DNA of 64,000 bases from an uncultured Bacteroides sp. (GTDB lineage: Bacteria; Bacteroidota; Bacteroidia; Bacteroidales; Bacteroidaceae). Shown piece by piece: positions 43,028 through 50,537 of this stretch. Every line of letters starts with the position of its first letter. The first letter of the stretch is position 1. The translations under genes and the position numbers were made by a program. Under the pieces are notes generated by a model. It saw only the letters and a program-made list of their open reading frames with translations, was not told the DNA's origin and searched no databases. Location: assembly GCF_963677715.1 (NCBI RefSeq), contig NZ_OY782495.1:124001-188000 (forward strand), read 5' to 3'.

Positions 43028-45525
43028 ATTGCTGCATCCATTAAGTCAAATAAAGTAGGGGCCGTAACGTTCATTTCAGCTTCTACCAAATAAGATATTC
43101 CGTCTTTCCAATAGCTATTATTAAGTTCGGTTGATAATCCCTTGCGTCCTAAATTTATAGCGCAATAAGGCACTGTTCCTATACCTCCGAAAGGATCGAA
43201 TACAATATCTCCTTTGTTACTATATCTTTCAATCAATCTTTCTACTATGTCTAATTGTAAAGGGCAAATATGATTTTGCCTATTCTTTTGAGACTGTCTT
43301 GTGTTAAGCGTACGCATACGAGTTACATCATCCCATATATAGTCTTTTTTGCTTACCGGATCTATGGCCATAAAAGTCTTAGGTAGCTTGTTGTAAGCTT
43401 CTAATTCTTCTGCAAAAGCAACGTGATTCTCAAAATTATATAAGTGTTCTTTGGAATATTCACGAAATATCCGTCTAATCTTATCTATATTTAAACCTTT
43501 CAAATCCTCATAGGATATGAGAGTGTCACCTGACGATTTCCAACTTGCATGAGCGTCTATTTGCCAACGAGCAAGAGAGTATTCTTTTTTCTGTTTAGTC
43601 ACCGGCTGATCTGCATAAGCTTTTGAAGTATCTGAAGGTAATTTTCTGAATAGAAGAACGTATTCCTGACAACCTACACCCATCTTCGAGCCGTCCTTGC
43701 ACATCTCTGTATATCCTAAACGATAAGTTTGGTTATTCTCCCTTACTACATCTGTATCTACTGTTATCATTCCGAATAGGATAAATCCATGCTTCATATA
43801 GTGAGATATACACATCGCATGAAAAGGGTCTAATGATGGCATACCTAAACCCGTAGCGTTTCCAAATAATATCCTGTCTTTTACGTGTATAGCTAATACT
43901 CTCCCTGGCTTTAGTATTCTCAATAGCTCTGGTGATAAGTAATCCATTTGCTCAAAGAACTTATCATTATCATAGTTATGCCCGAAATCATTGTAAGTAG
44001 GTGTGTACTCATAGTGATTAGAAAATGGAACTGATGTAACTATCAGCCCCACCGAATCTGTTTCCATCTCTTGACACTCTAATACGTTATCATTATTGAT
44101 TGATTTCCACAGATTACCATTTTTCTCTTCTCGCTTAGAAAACATATATCGCATCATCTTTTCGCCAGCGTCAATACCGAATAGCCCGTTCTCTTTGAAT
44201 ATTGATACTAGATTCTGTACCATTTCATTATGCTGCCGCCATTTCTCCATGAAAGACTTGAATATTTCTCCTTCTGATTCTGCATATACTAGATACAATG
44301 TAACATCATTCTTTTGCATGAAACGGTGAATCCTATGAATCGCTTGAAACTTATCATTAAACTTATAATCAATAAACATGATCGCCTTGTGACAGTTATA
44401 CTGAAAATTAATACCCTCACCTAACATTTCAGGTTTAGCAGCTAAGTATTTTAATTGGCCTTCCTTAAACTCATGTATTACTTTATCTGCTTCTGTATCA
44501 TCCTGACTTCCATATACGGCCTTACATCCTTGTATAGATTTACATAGAGCGTGCCTTTCAGCTTCAAGATCATGCCATAACAGGAAATTGTCGTTTATAT
44601 TTTCTGGTCTATTAATAATTTCTACTACTTTAGCTATCTTTTCTTCCAGATTATCACGTCTTTCTTTTGCAGCATCCGCTAACCCTAAGGCGGCTTCTCT
44701 AAATATCTTAACCTGACCGTCACGGTCCTGCCCGGCGGTTGAATTATCAACCTTTACTATTTCTTCGCGTACAATCAAATCAGGCAAGTTATATCCATCG
44801 TCCGGATATCCTAAGTCAGAGGGTTTAGTTATTACTAAGGCCCAAGTCGAGACCCATAACCAAAACTCCTGTTCTTTGTGAGGATATAGAGTTAAATTAT
44901 TGGCTTTTGTGCTATCTCTCTGAAAGAAACGAGTTAATGCTTGTCCCGTATCCATTACCCCTAAATAGCCCGCATAATGAATCATCTCTTTAAATCTGTT
45001 AGGAGCAGGCGTGGCAGTTGCTACAAACTTATAAGGAACCGCATTAAATTTAGGAAGAAATGTTTGATACGTTTTAGTTCCATAGCCTCTTAATACGCTT
45101 GCTTCATCTAAAGTCGTAGCTATAAAATAAGATGGATCTATATCTCCGTCCCTAACTCTCTCATAGTTGGTAATCATTATTTCGGTTCCTGATTCTTTTA
45201 TTTCTGTCATATTACGCACATACGTAATCTTCATACCCAAATGCTTCTCTCCCTGTTCCAGAAACTCGCTTACCACTCTTTTTGGACATACTACTAAACC
45301 CTTACCTCCTTTGTTTTTTATGATTATTCTTAGTATCTCTAATTGAGTAACTGTTTTCTGCATTCCAAAGCTGCTAAAGATGGCCCTACATCCTCCCTGA
45401 ATTGCCCATACTATGCTATCTTTAACATGTGGATACAAAGTATCCGTCAAGTCCGCTCTATTAAATTCAAATCCGCTATTATGACTTATTGCCATCTTGT
45501 TTTTTAAGAACTCAATGTATTTCAT
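43024..45525 (-). CDS. SNF2-like helicase fused to a DNA methylase, 833 aa
   Basis: The N-terminal part (1-470) is a helicase: a degenerate Walker A (FSSFGMQKTV near residue 45), DEAS near residue 134, ATATPAPNRF as motif III, and a motif VI region AIHRIHRFMQ. The C-terminal part has TSVPFSNHYEY, a variant of the TSPPY catalytic motif, and DPFGGIGTVPYCAIN, the AdoMet site. The order (catalytic motif first) is that of the other methylase. It is probably an epigenetic remodeller of phage DNA; it starts 4 bases inside the OB-fold gene. Confidence 0.9.
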   Translation of the reverse strand: MKYIEFLKNKMAISHNSGFEFNRADLTDTLYPHVKDSIVWAIQGGCRAIFSSFGMQKTVTQLEILRIIIKNKGGKGLVVCPKRVVSEFLEQGEKHLGMKITYVRNMTEIKESGTEIMITNYERVRDGDIDPSYFIATTLDEASVLRGYGTKTYQTFLPKFNAVPYKFVATATPAPNRFKEMIHYAGYLGVMDTGQALTRFFQRDSTKANNLTLYPHKEQEFWLWVSTWALVITKPSDLGYPDDGYNLPDLIVREEIVKVDNSTAGQDRDGQVKIFREAALGLADAAKERRDNLEEKIAKVVEIINRPENINDNFLLWHDLEAERHALCKSIQGCKAVYGSQDDTEADKVIHEFKEGQLKYLAAKPEMLGEGINFQYNCHKAIMFIDYKFNDKFQAIHRIHRFMQKNDVTLYLVYAESEGEIFKSFMEKWRQHNEMVQNLVSIFKENGLFGIDAGEKMMRYMFSKREEKNGNLWKSINNDNVLECQEMETDSVGLIVTSVPFSNHYEYTPTYNDFGHNYDNDKFFEQMDYLSPELLRILKPGRVLAIHVKDRILFGNATGLGMPSLDPFHAMCISHYMKHGFILFGMITVDTDVVRENNQTYRLGYTEMCKDGSKMGVGCQEYVLLFRKLPSDTSKAYADQPVTKQKKEYSLARWQIDAHASWKSSGDTLISYEDLKGLNIDKIRRIFREYSKEHLYNFENHVAFAEELEAYNKLPKTFMAIDPVSKKDYIWDDVTRMRTLNTRQSQKNRQNHICPLQLDIVERLIERYSNKGDIVFDPFGGIGTVPYCAINLGRKGLSTELNNSYWKDGISYLVEAEMNVTAPTLFDLMDAAI

Positions 45526-45797
45526 ACTTTTTCTACTCTTGTTACTTTAACTTCGTTGTACCATTTCCCGTTGTATTGATGAGCTTCTACTATAAAGTTA
45601 ATCTTTACGCTCTCTCCGACTTCAATAGGATCTTGAATAGGACCATCAAAAGAAAACATGCTAAACATCATTTTTTGCTTGTACTTCTGCGATATCTCTA
45701 TTACGTATACTCTCTTCTCCCAATCGTTTCCGTTTTGAAGAGTTCCGAACCTTCCTTCTAACTCTTCTACTATCTTTCCTTTAGCTTCGCAATCCAT
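45522..45797 (-). CDS. DUF3127 single-strand-binding-like OB-fold protein
   Basis: This 91-residue protein fits DUF3127: KGKIVEELEGRFGTLQNGND, then VYVIEISQKYKQ, SFDGPIQDPIEVG and the last strand VEAHQYNGKWYNEVKVTRV. The fold resembles single-strand binding proteins but lacks a C-terminal tail for partners. It is translationally coupled to the helicase-methylase gene, so it may serve DNA single strands there. Confidence 0.85.
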   Translation of the reverse strand: MDCEAKGKIVEELEGRFGTLQNGNDWEKRVYVIEISQKYKQKMMFSMFSFDGPIQDPIEVGESVKINFIVEAHQYNGKWYNEVKVTRVEKV

Positions 45798-45813
45798 AGT
45801 TTATTCTCCTTTT

Positions 45814-45836
45814 CTTTAGTTATAACCTTTAGTTAT
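45814..45836. repeat. Two direct repeats CTTTAGTTAT
   Basis: Identical 10-bp repeats start at 45814 and 45827, a 13-bp spacing. They lie in the gap between the replication initiator and the OB-fold gene, along with two palindromes. They could be iteron-like sites or promoter operators. Low-confidence assignment. Confidence 0.4.
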
Positions 45837-45902
45837 CAGCCCTCTTATTAGTTTGTACCAAACATCCCTCCGGGCTGTATAGGACAAGTTACCTTATAAG
45901 TG

Positions 45903-45922
45903 TGGCGTATATATATGCGCCA
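45903..45922. other. 20-bp palindrome with ATATATAT core
   Basis: TGGCGTATATATATGCGCCA is a palindrome with one G-T pair. The easily melted A/T core between G/C arms resembles a single-strand origin hairpin. It lies 90 bases from the end of the initiator gene. Confidence 0.5.
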
Positions 45923-45941
45923 AAAACCTGTGTTTACAGGT
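45922..45941 (-). terminator. Hairpin followed by T-run after replication gene
   Basis: On the - strand ACCTGT/ACAGGT closes an AAAC loop and is followed by TTTTT. It lies 70 bases beyond the initiator stop at 46012 and fits an intrinsic terminator. Together with the palindrome beside it, it may instead be part of an origin. Confidence 0.55.
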
Positions 45942-46011
45942 GAAAATAGGCTGTTTTTGTGCATAATTAGTTGATTATTAGCGTGTTATCAATAGCACCT
46001 TATGGTGCGTT

Positions 46012-46944
46012 TTATGATATAGCCGTCTGGAAGGCGGTTATTAGGCTGTTTTTGTATTCTTTCTCTGTCTCTCCGGCCACAAAATGGAACTTACACTTTA
46101 TTCTGTCCCATTGTTTTGAAAAGACCCGTATCGTTTCCCATTGCTTTTTGGATATCTCTCCGGATCTATATGAGGACTTACCTCTGTTTAGGTATTCTTC
46201 CCGTCCAAGCCCTAGGATATCTTTTGCCTTCCCCATCTGAGAGACTTTTATTCCTTTGTCGCAAATCATTGATCTGGGAAACTCTACGCAATTCCAATCC
46301 CTAAAGAACCGAGCTGTTAAGCGTTCCAAGTTTTCTTCATTAATCAATGAGGATAGCATCACGCTCTGCCGGCGGTAAATTGTTTCTAAGCGTAATATGT
46401 TGCCTTCTACCCGCCTACCCTTAGAACGAGCCTCAAAACCTTTATCGTAGACCTTTAGAACCTTTCTTATGTTGCGGCTCTTCTCAGTTGTCTTCTGCCG
46501 ATTCTTTTGGTAGTTGGCATCATTAAACATTTCCTTTTCATTCTGCTGTCCGACCGATTGCATTAGTTCTATATAGGTGATAGGATCATTAGTTAGATTG
46601 AGGTTAATTCCCAACTCGTAATAAGTTACCTTTACTTTACTTATCTCTATTCCTATATTTTGGAAGAAGGAATCAAGCATTAATCTAGCTTCTGATAGCG
46701 TGAACATTTGGGAATTATCTAATGAACCGTGCTCTGACTTATAATAAAGCTTATGTAGGCTGCATTTTATTTGCAAGGTACTGCCTCTTATTTTCATAAA
46801 CACACCGTCGAAATTGCCATACGTCGAGCTCTGATAGAAAACCTCATTCCCTTGAGTGCAGCGTTGCAAATGATTGCTATGTGCAATCCCTTCAGCTTCT
46901 TTATTGAAATTTATTCTAGTGTTAAATACCATCTTATCAAACAT
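46012..46944 (-). CDS. Gene II/X-like phage replication initiator, 310 aa
   Basis: Residues 58-118 (QIKCSLHKLYYKSEHGSLDN, then EARLMLDSFFQNIGIEISKV and VTYYELGINLNL) match the gene II/X replication proteins of filamentous phages and related elements, which nick one strand to start rolling-circle replication. A second conserved part (RLETIYRRQSVMLS) follows near residue 190. The nicking Tyr was not assigned. Finding it in a tailed prophage is unusual; it may replicate the phage by a nick-start or belong to a nested element. Confidence 0.75.
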   Translation of the reverse strand: MFDKMVFNTRINFNKEAEGIAHSNHLQRCTQGNEVFYQSSTYGNFDGVFMKIRGSTLQIKCSLHKLYYKSEHGSLDNSQMFTLSEARLMLDSFFQNIGIEISKVKVTYYELGINLNLTNDPITYIELMQSVGQQNEKEMFNDANYQKNRQKTTEKSRNIRKVLKVYDKGFEARSKGRRVEGNILRLETIYRRQSVMLSSLINEENLERLTARFFRDWNCVEFPRSMICDKGIKVSQMGKAKDILGLGREEYLNRGKSSYRSGEISKKQWETIRVFSKQWDRIKCKFHFVAGETEKEYKNSLITAFQTAIS

Positions 46945-47098
46945 TTTTCTTCTTTTCGTAATACATGCACATCCTTATTCCTGTAGACCTTTTCAGCAGC
47001 ATTTTTGAGCAATAGACCATGTAGTCTTTTACCAGGCCTGCATATTTGCAATCTCTACAGTTGCATTTTATCTTTTCTGGTCCCTTATCGGCTTTCAT
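46937..47098 (-). CDS. 53-aa Cys-rich protein
   Basis: The ATG overlaps the previous stop (ATGA) and the end overlaps the initiator start by 8 bases, so three genes are translationally linked. The product has KIKCNCRDCKYAG near residue 10 and three more Cys, a small zinc-finger form, and a basic C-terminus. Function unknown. Confidence 0.6.
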   Translation of the reverse strand: MKADKGPEKIKCNCRDCKYAGLVKDYMVYCSKMLLKRSTGIRMCMYYEKKKNV

Positions 47099-47883
47099 AG
47101 ATAAGCTTCTGAAAATTCATATGGTATAACGCTATGTATTGTTATAGCCCTCGCCTCTTCAAGCATAGTATTATATACTTTGTTTTCTGATTCTTTGCCC
47201 GCTGCAATTGCTTCTCTATAGCGTTTATTTTCCTTTTCGTTAATATAATTCTCAATGGTTTCAATAACTCTATCTATATTTATTGAATAAACCACGAAAG
47301 GATAAATAATACCTGTGTCTTCATCAGAATAGATCTTAGCCTCAATCTGATAGTATTTTCTATCATCTCTCTTCTCATCCGGCTCTTCCTCACTTTTTAA
47401 ACTATCAATTTTTAACTCATCAGATAGTATAATGCAATTCATGAATTCTTTGAGCATTATTATTTTATAACTGCCCACAAAGTTTAATTCTAGATAGTCT
47501 CTCAAAATAGAAAGAGCAAAATCTAAACTTGTAGCATACAATAATATTTTTTTGCTTTTATCTTCTATTCTAACCTGAGCTACATACGGGTATAGGCACT
47601 CATTCTCGCATTCAAAAGCCTGCCTTTTTTGGTTGCTTACTTCTACTTCCTTAATTTCACCGGCTTCAATACTGAATCTAATCTTAGCTAGAATATCCTG
47701 ATCTATGAAAGTAGCTCGTTCAAAAAGGATCTCATTCCTTTCTACTGATGTAACTTCTCCTGTGGCTTCATCTATGAAATTCTCTGTATAAGTATTCAAT
47801 ACTCGTTTAGATAGGTACTTATTCAGCAGCTCTTTAGGATCTGATGTTATTATCCTTTCCTCTGTTTTTCTTGTTTCAATCAT
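47095..47883 (-). CDS. Hypothetical phage protein, 262 aa
   Basis: The N-terminal 100 residues include KELLNKYLSKRVLNTYTENF and a strand-rich middle (VAQVRIEDKSKKILLYATSL). The C-terminal 90 residues are charged and helical. The position before the initiator suggests a replication or recombination accessory role, but no known domain was recognised. It starts about 30 bases after the first tRNA-like gene. Confidence 0.6.
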   Translation of the reverse strand: MIETRKTEERIITSDPKELLNKYLSKRVLNTYTENFIDEATGEVTSVERNEILFERATFIDQDILAKIRFSIEAGEIKEVEVSNQKRQAFECENECLYPYVAQVRIEDKSKKILLYATSLDFALSILRDYLELNFVGSYKIIMLKEFMNCIILSDELKIDSLKSEEEPDEKRDDRKYYQIEAKIYSDEDTGIIYPFVVYSINIDRVIETIENYINEKENKRYREAIAAGKESENKVYNTMLEEARAITIHSVIPYEFSEAYL

Positions 47884-47912
47884 ATTTTTATTTTTAAATT
47901 GTTAGTAAATTG

Positions 47913-47992
47913 TGGGCGGTGCCGGAATCGAACCGGCCTGACTACTTTTATGTACACTTAGTAGCGTTTCATCCGATGAATACTAACCGCCC
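47913..47992 (-). tRNA. tRNA-like gene with abnormal anticodon arm
   Basis: The acceptor stem GGGCGGT/ACCGCCC is perfect and the T arm GCCGG-TTCGATT-CCGGC is canonical. The D arm has a weak stem with a GG loop. The middle has only a CTACT/AGTAG stem around a 13-base loop (AAGTGTACATAAA), not the usual 7. A Tyr anticodon (GTA) could be read within it but not in a standard stem. CCA is not encoded. It may be a degenerate phage tRNA or a tRNA-like element with another use. Confidence 0.55.
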
Positions 47993-47997
47993 GTATT

Positions 47998-48015
47998 CCC
48001 CGCACGCTTGCGGGG
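47998..48015. other. GC-rich hairpin beside the tRNA-like gene
   Basis: CCCCGC/GCGGGG with a 6-base loop lies 5 bases upstream of the tRNA-like gene (- strand view). It could mark tRNA processing or be a terminator of a read-through message; the T-run on the + side is weak. Confidence 0.5.
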
Positions 48016-48092
48016 TTGGTTTTGATAATTCATAAAACTTAAATCCGAACTCTCTCCGGAACGCTGTCCTTTACAGCGGTATTATTTATTAA

Positions 48093-48110
48093 TCTGCAAT
48101 ATTGCATTGT
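48093..48110. repeat. 18-bp direct repeat, copy 1
   Basis: TCTGCAATATTGCATTGT is identical to copy 2 at 48372-48389 and includes the palindrome TGCAATATTGCA. Both copies flank the 70-aa gene. Confidence 0.75.
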
Positions 48111-48145
48111 TCCCGGATAGGTGGCTAGACTGCATCGGGATGATG

Positions 48146-48358
48146 TTATCCTATCGGTGCATCTTCTGATATCTCAACTCTTCCAATCTCTATCCATTCT
48201 TCTTTAATAGACTCTCCACTGCAAGCCAAACGTTCAATTCGTACCCATAATCCTCCATCTAGATACACTGTGTATCCTGTCATGGTACCTGTGAATCCCG
48301 TAACTTTGTCCATCGCTCTTTTACCTAGCGAACCTTGTAATAATTCTAACATATTCAT
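48146..48358 (-). CDS. Hypothetical 70-aa phage protein
   Basis: KVTGFTGTMTGYTVYLDGGLW is a form seen in several small phage proteins (a glycine-rich beta hairpin) near residue 18, with EISEDAPIG at the end. It lies between two copies of an 18-bp repeat and between two tRNA-like genes, which hints at an inserted cassette. No function known. Confidence 0.6.
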   Translation of the reverse strand: MNMLELLQGSLGKRAMDKVTGFTGTMTGYTVYLDGGLWVRIERLACSGESIKEEWIEIGRVEISEDAPIG

Positions 48359-48371
48359 ATTTTTTTTGAAT

Positions 48372-48389
48372 TCTGCAATATTGCATTGT
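48372..48389. repeat. 18-bp direct repeat, copy 2, abutting tRNA-like gene
   Basis: This copy ends at the last base of the tRNA-like gene (48389, - strand 3' end). Repeats touching a tRNA 3' end are typical of attachment-like sites, but they could instead guide 3' processing. Confidence 0.7.
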
Positions 48390-48509
48390 GGAGAAGACAG
48401 GACTCGAACCTGTATATATTAACTGCTTTCTTTAGCCTACTATAATTTCGGGTTCCTTGCTTACTTTTGATGCTAACGTTAATTGCGTCTACCATTTCGC
48501 CACTTCTCC
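48389..48509 (-). tRNA. tRNA-Leu-like gene with expanded middle
   Basis: The acceptor GGAGAAG/CTTCTCC, a Leu-type D arm (GCGAAATGGTAGACGC) and a canonical T arm (CAGG-TTCGAGT-CCTG) are all clear. The length is 121 bases, against about 85 for tRNA-Leu. The extra part lies between the D and T arms. An imperfect stem could present an ATCAAAA loop with CAA (Leu), and ATTAAC/GTTAAT could close a larger domain. CCA is not encoded. Its functioning as tRNA is uncertain. Confidence 0.6.
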
Positions 48510-48515
48510 GGCTTA

Positions 48516-48776
48516 TTATTGTTTTGTTATTTTAAGAGCGAAGAATAATCCAAGAGTAGGATTATTACAAGTTAACAGGATCACTCTAAAACCTGAAATC
48601 TGTAGGCTCTCTGGAGCACTGTTAAGAGTGATAGTCCCCGGCTCATGAATTATGTTTTCATGCAAGCAAAAACGGAAATTATGAGTGTTAACAATAGCCT
48701 CATATATGTGCTGCTTATTTATCTCTATCTCTATTCCTTTTAATGCTTCTTGTATCTTTTCTTTTTTTAGTATCAT
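48516..48776 (-). CDS. Hypothetical 86-aa protein
   Basis: Helical N-terminus (LKKEKIQEALKGIEIEINKQ) then a strand-rich C-terminal half (FRFCLHENIIHEPGTITLNS). The stop lies 7 bases from the tRNA-like gene. Function unknown. Confidence 0.55.
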   Translation of the reverse strand: MILKKEKIQEALKGIEIEINKQHIYEAIVNTHNFRFCLHENIIHEPGTITLNSAPESLQISGFRVILLTCNNPTLGLFFALKITKQ

Positions 48777-48784
48777 AGTCTTAA

Positions 48785-49021
48785 TTATTCGTAGTCCTTT
48801 AGCTTATTCCTTAATCGGATAATCTCTTCATCCTTTTGTCTTATCATTTCCCAAAATCCTCTATTTCTGGATCGTTCAGATTCATACATGAGTTGATAAC
48901 TCTTAGCTTTTCGTTTTGCTGTATCTGCTTCCGCAATCATCTTTTTAGCAAAACGCCCTTTGGAATCTCTATCTATGCTCCTCTCATGCTTTATCAAAGC
49001 ATTTTCTCCGAATAAGTCCAT
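48785..49021 (-). CDS. Basic coiled-coil protein, 78 aa
   Basis: The N-terminus contains the peptide DSKGRFAKK, a basic motif common to phage DNA-binding proteins, followed by a charged coiled coil (EIIRLRNKLKDYE). It follows the NinG gene by 12 bases. It may be a DNA-bound accessory protein. Confidence 0.55.
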   Translation of the reverse strand: MDLFGENALIKHERSIDRDSKGRFAKKMIAEADTAKRKAKSYQLMYESERSRNRGFWEMIRQKDEEIIRLRNKLKDYE

Positions 49022-49033
49022 ACGCTTATCATT

Positions 49034-49435
49034 TTATAATTCACTCTCTAATCTCTTTACCTCTTTTCGATAGTACTTAATCATTGCTCGTAATTCGAAA
49101 ACAGTAATCTTGTTTACCTCATTTTTTGCCGCCTCTATCATTAATACAAGAGGCTCTCCGTACTTTTCAACTAACCCTCTCCTATATCCTTGTATGTTGC
49201 CTTCATCGAATCTGTTACAGCTCCTACATTGAGCATTACAATTTTTCTCAGAGAATCTCAGAGACATATGTTTACGGTTTATATAATGCCCACAGTCGGC
49301 CTGTTCATAAGGCAGCGTCCGTCCGCAAGAGATACATTTGAAGGTTTGCTTTTTATCGCTGTCACGTAGACGGATATACTGGCTGAATACTTCATCAAGA
49401 GATTCAATGAGGCGCTTTCTACTCGGTTGTTTCAT
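49034..49435 (-). CDS. NinG/Rap-type recombination protein, 133 aa
   Basis: CISCGRTLPYEQADCGHYIN and CNAQCRSCNRFDEGN show the two zinc knuckles with the DCGHY core of the NinG family, and the C-terminal helix fits. NinG (Rap) cuts recombination intermediates in lambda-like phages. It overlaps the 110-aa gene by 17 bases. Confidence 0.9.
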   Translation of the reverse strand: MKQPSRKRLIESLDEVFSQYIRLRDSDKKQTFKCISCGRTLPYEQADCGHYINRKHMSLRFSEKNCNAQCRSCNRFDEGNIQGYRRGLVEKYGEPLVLMIEAAKNEVNKITVFELRAMIKYYRKEVKRLESEL

Positions 49436-49751
49436 ATCCTCTTATTGCATTATATTGTTCTTCGTCACGGAATCTAATCGCATTGTCAAACCATTCCCCG
49501 CCTCCTTTGTATCTGACATTTATATCTACCGATTCCCAATCTTGCAGAGTGGCTATTATTGCATTTTTAGGATCTGCTTTATCCCATAGTATAGCCATGT
49601 TTCCGACTACCGGCGATGATTCAATGTGATTCGTTAATTTGTTGTGGTATTCCAAACATTTGGCTTTACCAACCGTAATGATGGCCATACCCTTATCTAT
49701 CTCAATGGTTATTTTATTGACTCCCTTTGGCAATATAAATTCTTGTTTCAT
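49419..49751 (-). CDS. Hypothetical 110-aa protein
   Basis: Strand-rich with the segment IEIDKGMAIITVGKAKCLEY, then a long C-terminal part with aromatic GGGEWFDNAIRFRD. It overlaps both neighbours. Function unknown. Confidence 0.55.
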   Translation of the reverse strand: MKQEFILPKGVNKITIEIDKGMAIITVGKAKCLEYHNKLTNHIESSPVVGNMAILWDKADPKNAIIATLQDWESVDINVRYKGGGEWFDNAIRFRDEEQYNAIRGYETTE

Positions 49752-49957
49752 TTGTCGTATTTTCTTTGGTTCTTTACGTAATAGGTGGCAATCTCTGTCT
49801 CTGTAGCTGTTCCGCCTAAATCGGCTAAAACAGCTTTATATGTACTATCACTCATTGAGCTAATTACATCATCAGTAAACTCAATCTTTCCGGCATATCT
49901 GCAGGCGAAGAATAGGACTATCGAAAAGATTACTAGTAAAAATCTTCTTGCTCTCAT
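49748..49957 (-). CDS. Small predicted lipoprotein, 69 aa
   Basis: The N-terminus RARRFLLVIFSIVLFFACRY has basic residues, a hydrophobic core and a lipobox (LFFAC) with Cys at residue 19. The rest is a short polar domain. It is the only signal-bearing product in this early operon and may act in superinfection exclusion. Confidence 0.6.
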   Translation of the reverse strand: MRARRFLLVIFSIVLFFACRYAGKIEFTDDVISSMSDSTYKAVLADLGGTATETEIATYYVKNQRKYDK

Positions 49958-50157
49958 ACTACTTTGTTTTTAAGAATGAATCTATCAATGCTTTGTAGGT
50001 CATACCATATCATTTTTCCGACTTGTGAAAAACTTATACTGAATTCAAGCCTCAGCTTTGTGAGGTATTTATCAGAGCATCCAAGATAGGCCATAGCCTC
50101 ATCTTTCGAAAGCCAGCGCTTTGGAACAGGCTCTACTTTTCCCTGATGGCGTTTCAT
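49954..50157 (-). CDS. Excisionase-like winged helix protein, 67 aa
   Basis: KRWLSKDEAMAYLGCSDKYL is the HTH_17/excisionase pattern (a wHTH of MerR type) and IWYDLQSIDRFI the following wing and helix. The placement in the early region near the repressor suggests a directionality factor for the integrase or a Cro-type regulator. It overlaps the next gene by 4 bases. Confidence 0.75.
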   Translation of the reverse strand: MKRHQGKVEPVPKRWLSKDEAMAYLGCSDKYLTKLRLEFSISFSQVGKMIWYDLQSIDRFILKNKVV

Positions 50158-50366
50158 GATTCACGGTATTTTTTGTTGTATTCCTCTATAGTAAGAGGAA
50201 TCTCTTTCACTGCATATCCGTTACGTACTGCAGCGGTACGGATCTTTTCCGCATCACCCTCTACCGTCGCTCCCCGGATAGCATTTCTTACCGTTTGTTC
50301 CGTGCATTCGCATAGTCTAGCTAATTTGGCTACCGTGCCTCTTTTTAATGTTAATGATCTTCCCAT
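50154..50366 (-). CDS. Helix-turn-helix regulator, 70 aa, first early - strand gene
   Basis: From the ATG at 50366 it starts GRSLTLKRGTVAKLARLCEC, followed by TEQTVRNAIRG, a helix-turn-helix. Longer versions to 50411 or 50429 exist in frame. It is divergent from the + strand immunity genes, with two operator palindromes between, so it is a candidate Cro-like or early regulator. Confidence 0.7.
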   Translation of the reverse strand: MGRSLTLKRGTVAKLARLCECTEQTVRNAIRGATVEGDAEKIRTAAVRNGYAVKEIPLTIEEYNKKYRES

Positions 50367-50464
50367 AAATTCTATTTTTAAATAATTATTGTTATTTTTG
50401 CCAATTCTCATTTTTGCTTTGTTTCGCAAAATGGAATGCTTTACAATTTTGTTTCTGCAAACAT

Positions 50465-50480
50465 ATCATAGATTTATGAA
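50465..50480. promoter_or_regulatory. Operator-like palindrome O1
   Basis: ATCATAGATTTATGAA differs from a perfect palindrome at two bases and matches the other sites in this region. It lies about 100 bases upstream of the early HTH gene, in the divergent region. Confidence 0.7.
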
Positions 50481-50495
50481 TAAACAAACCATTTA

Positions 50496-50511
50496 ATCAT
50501 AAATTTATGAT
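50496..50511. promoter_or_regulatory. Operator-like palindrome O2, perfect
   Basis: ATCATAAATTTATGAT is a perfect 16-bp palindrome. It lies 27 bases before the + strand gene at 50538 and 31 bases from O1 (start to start), about three helical turns, which favours cooperative binding. Confidence 0.8.
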
Positions 50512-50537
50512 CAAATAACATTGTTTAACTATTGCGT

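Noticed and set aside
48062-48078. CGCTG/CAGCG stem-loop as a third tRNA
   Set aside because: The 7-base loop has no U at position 33 on either strand, and no acceptor or T arm flanks it.
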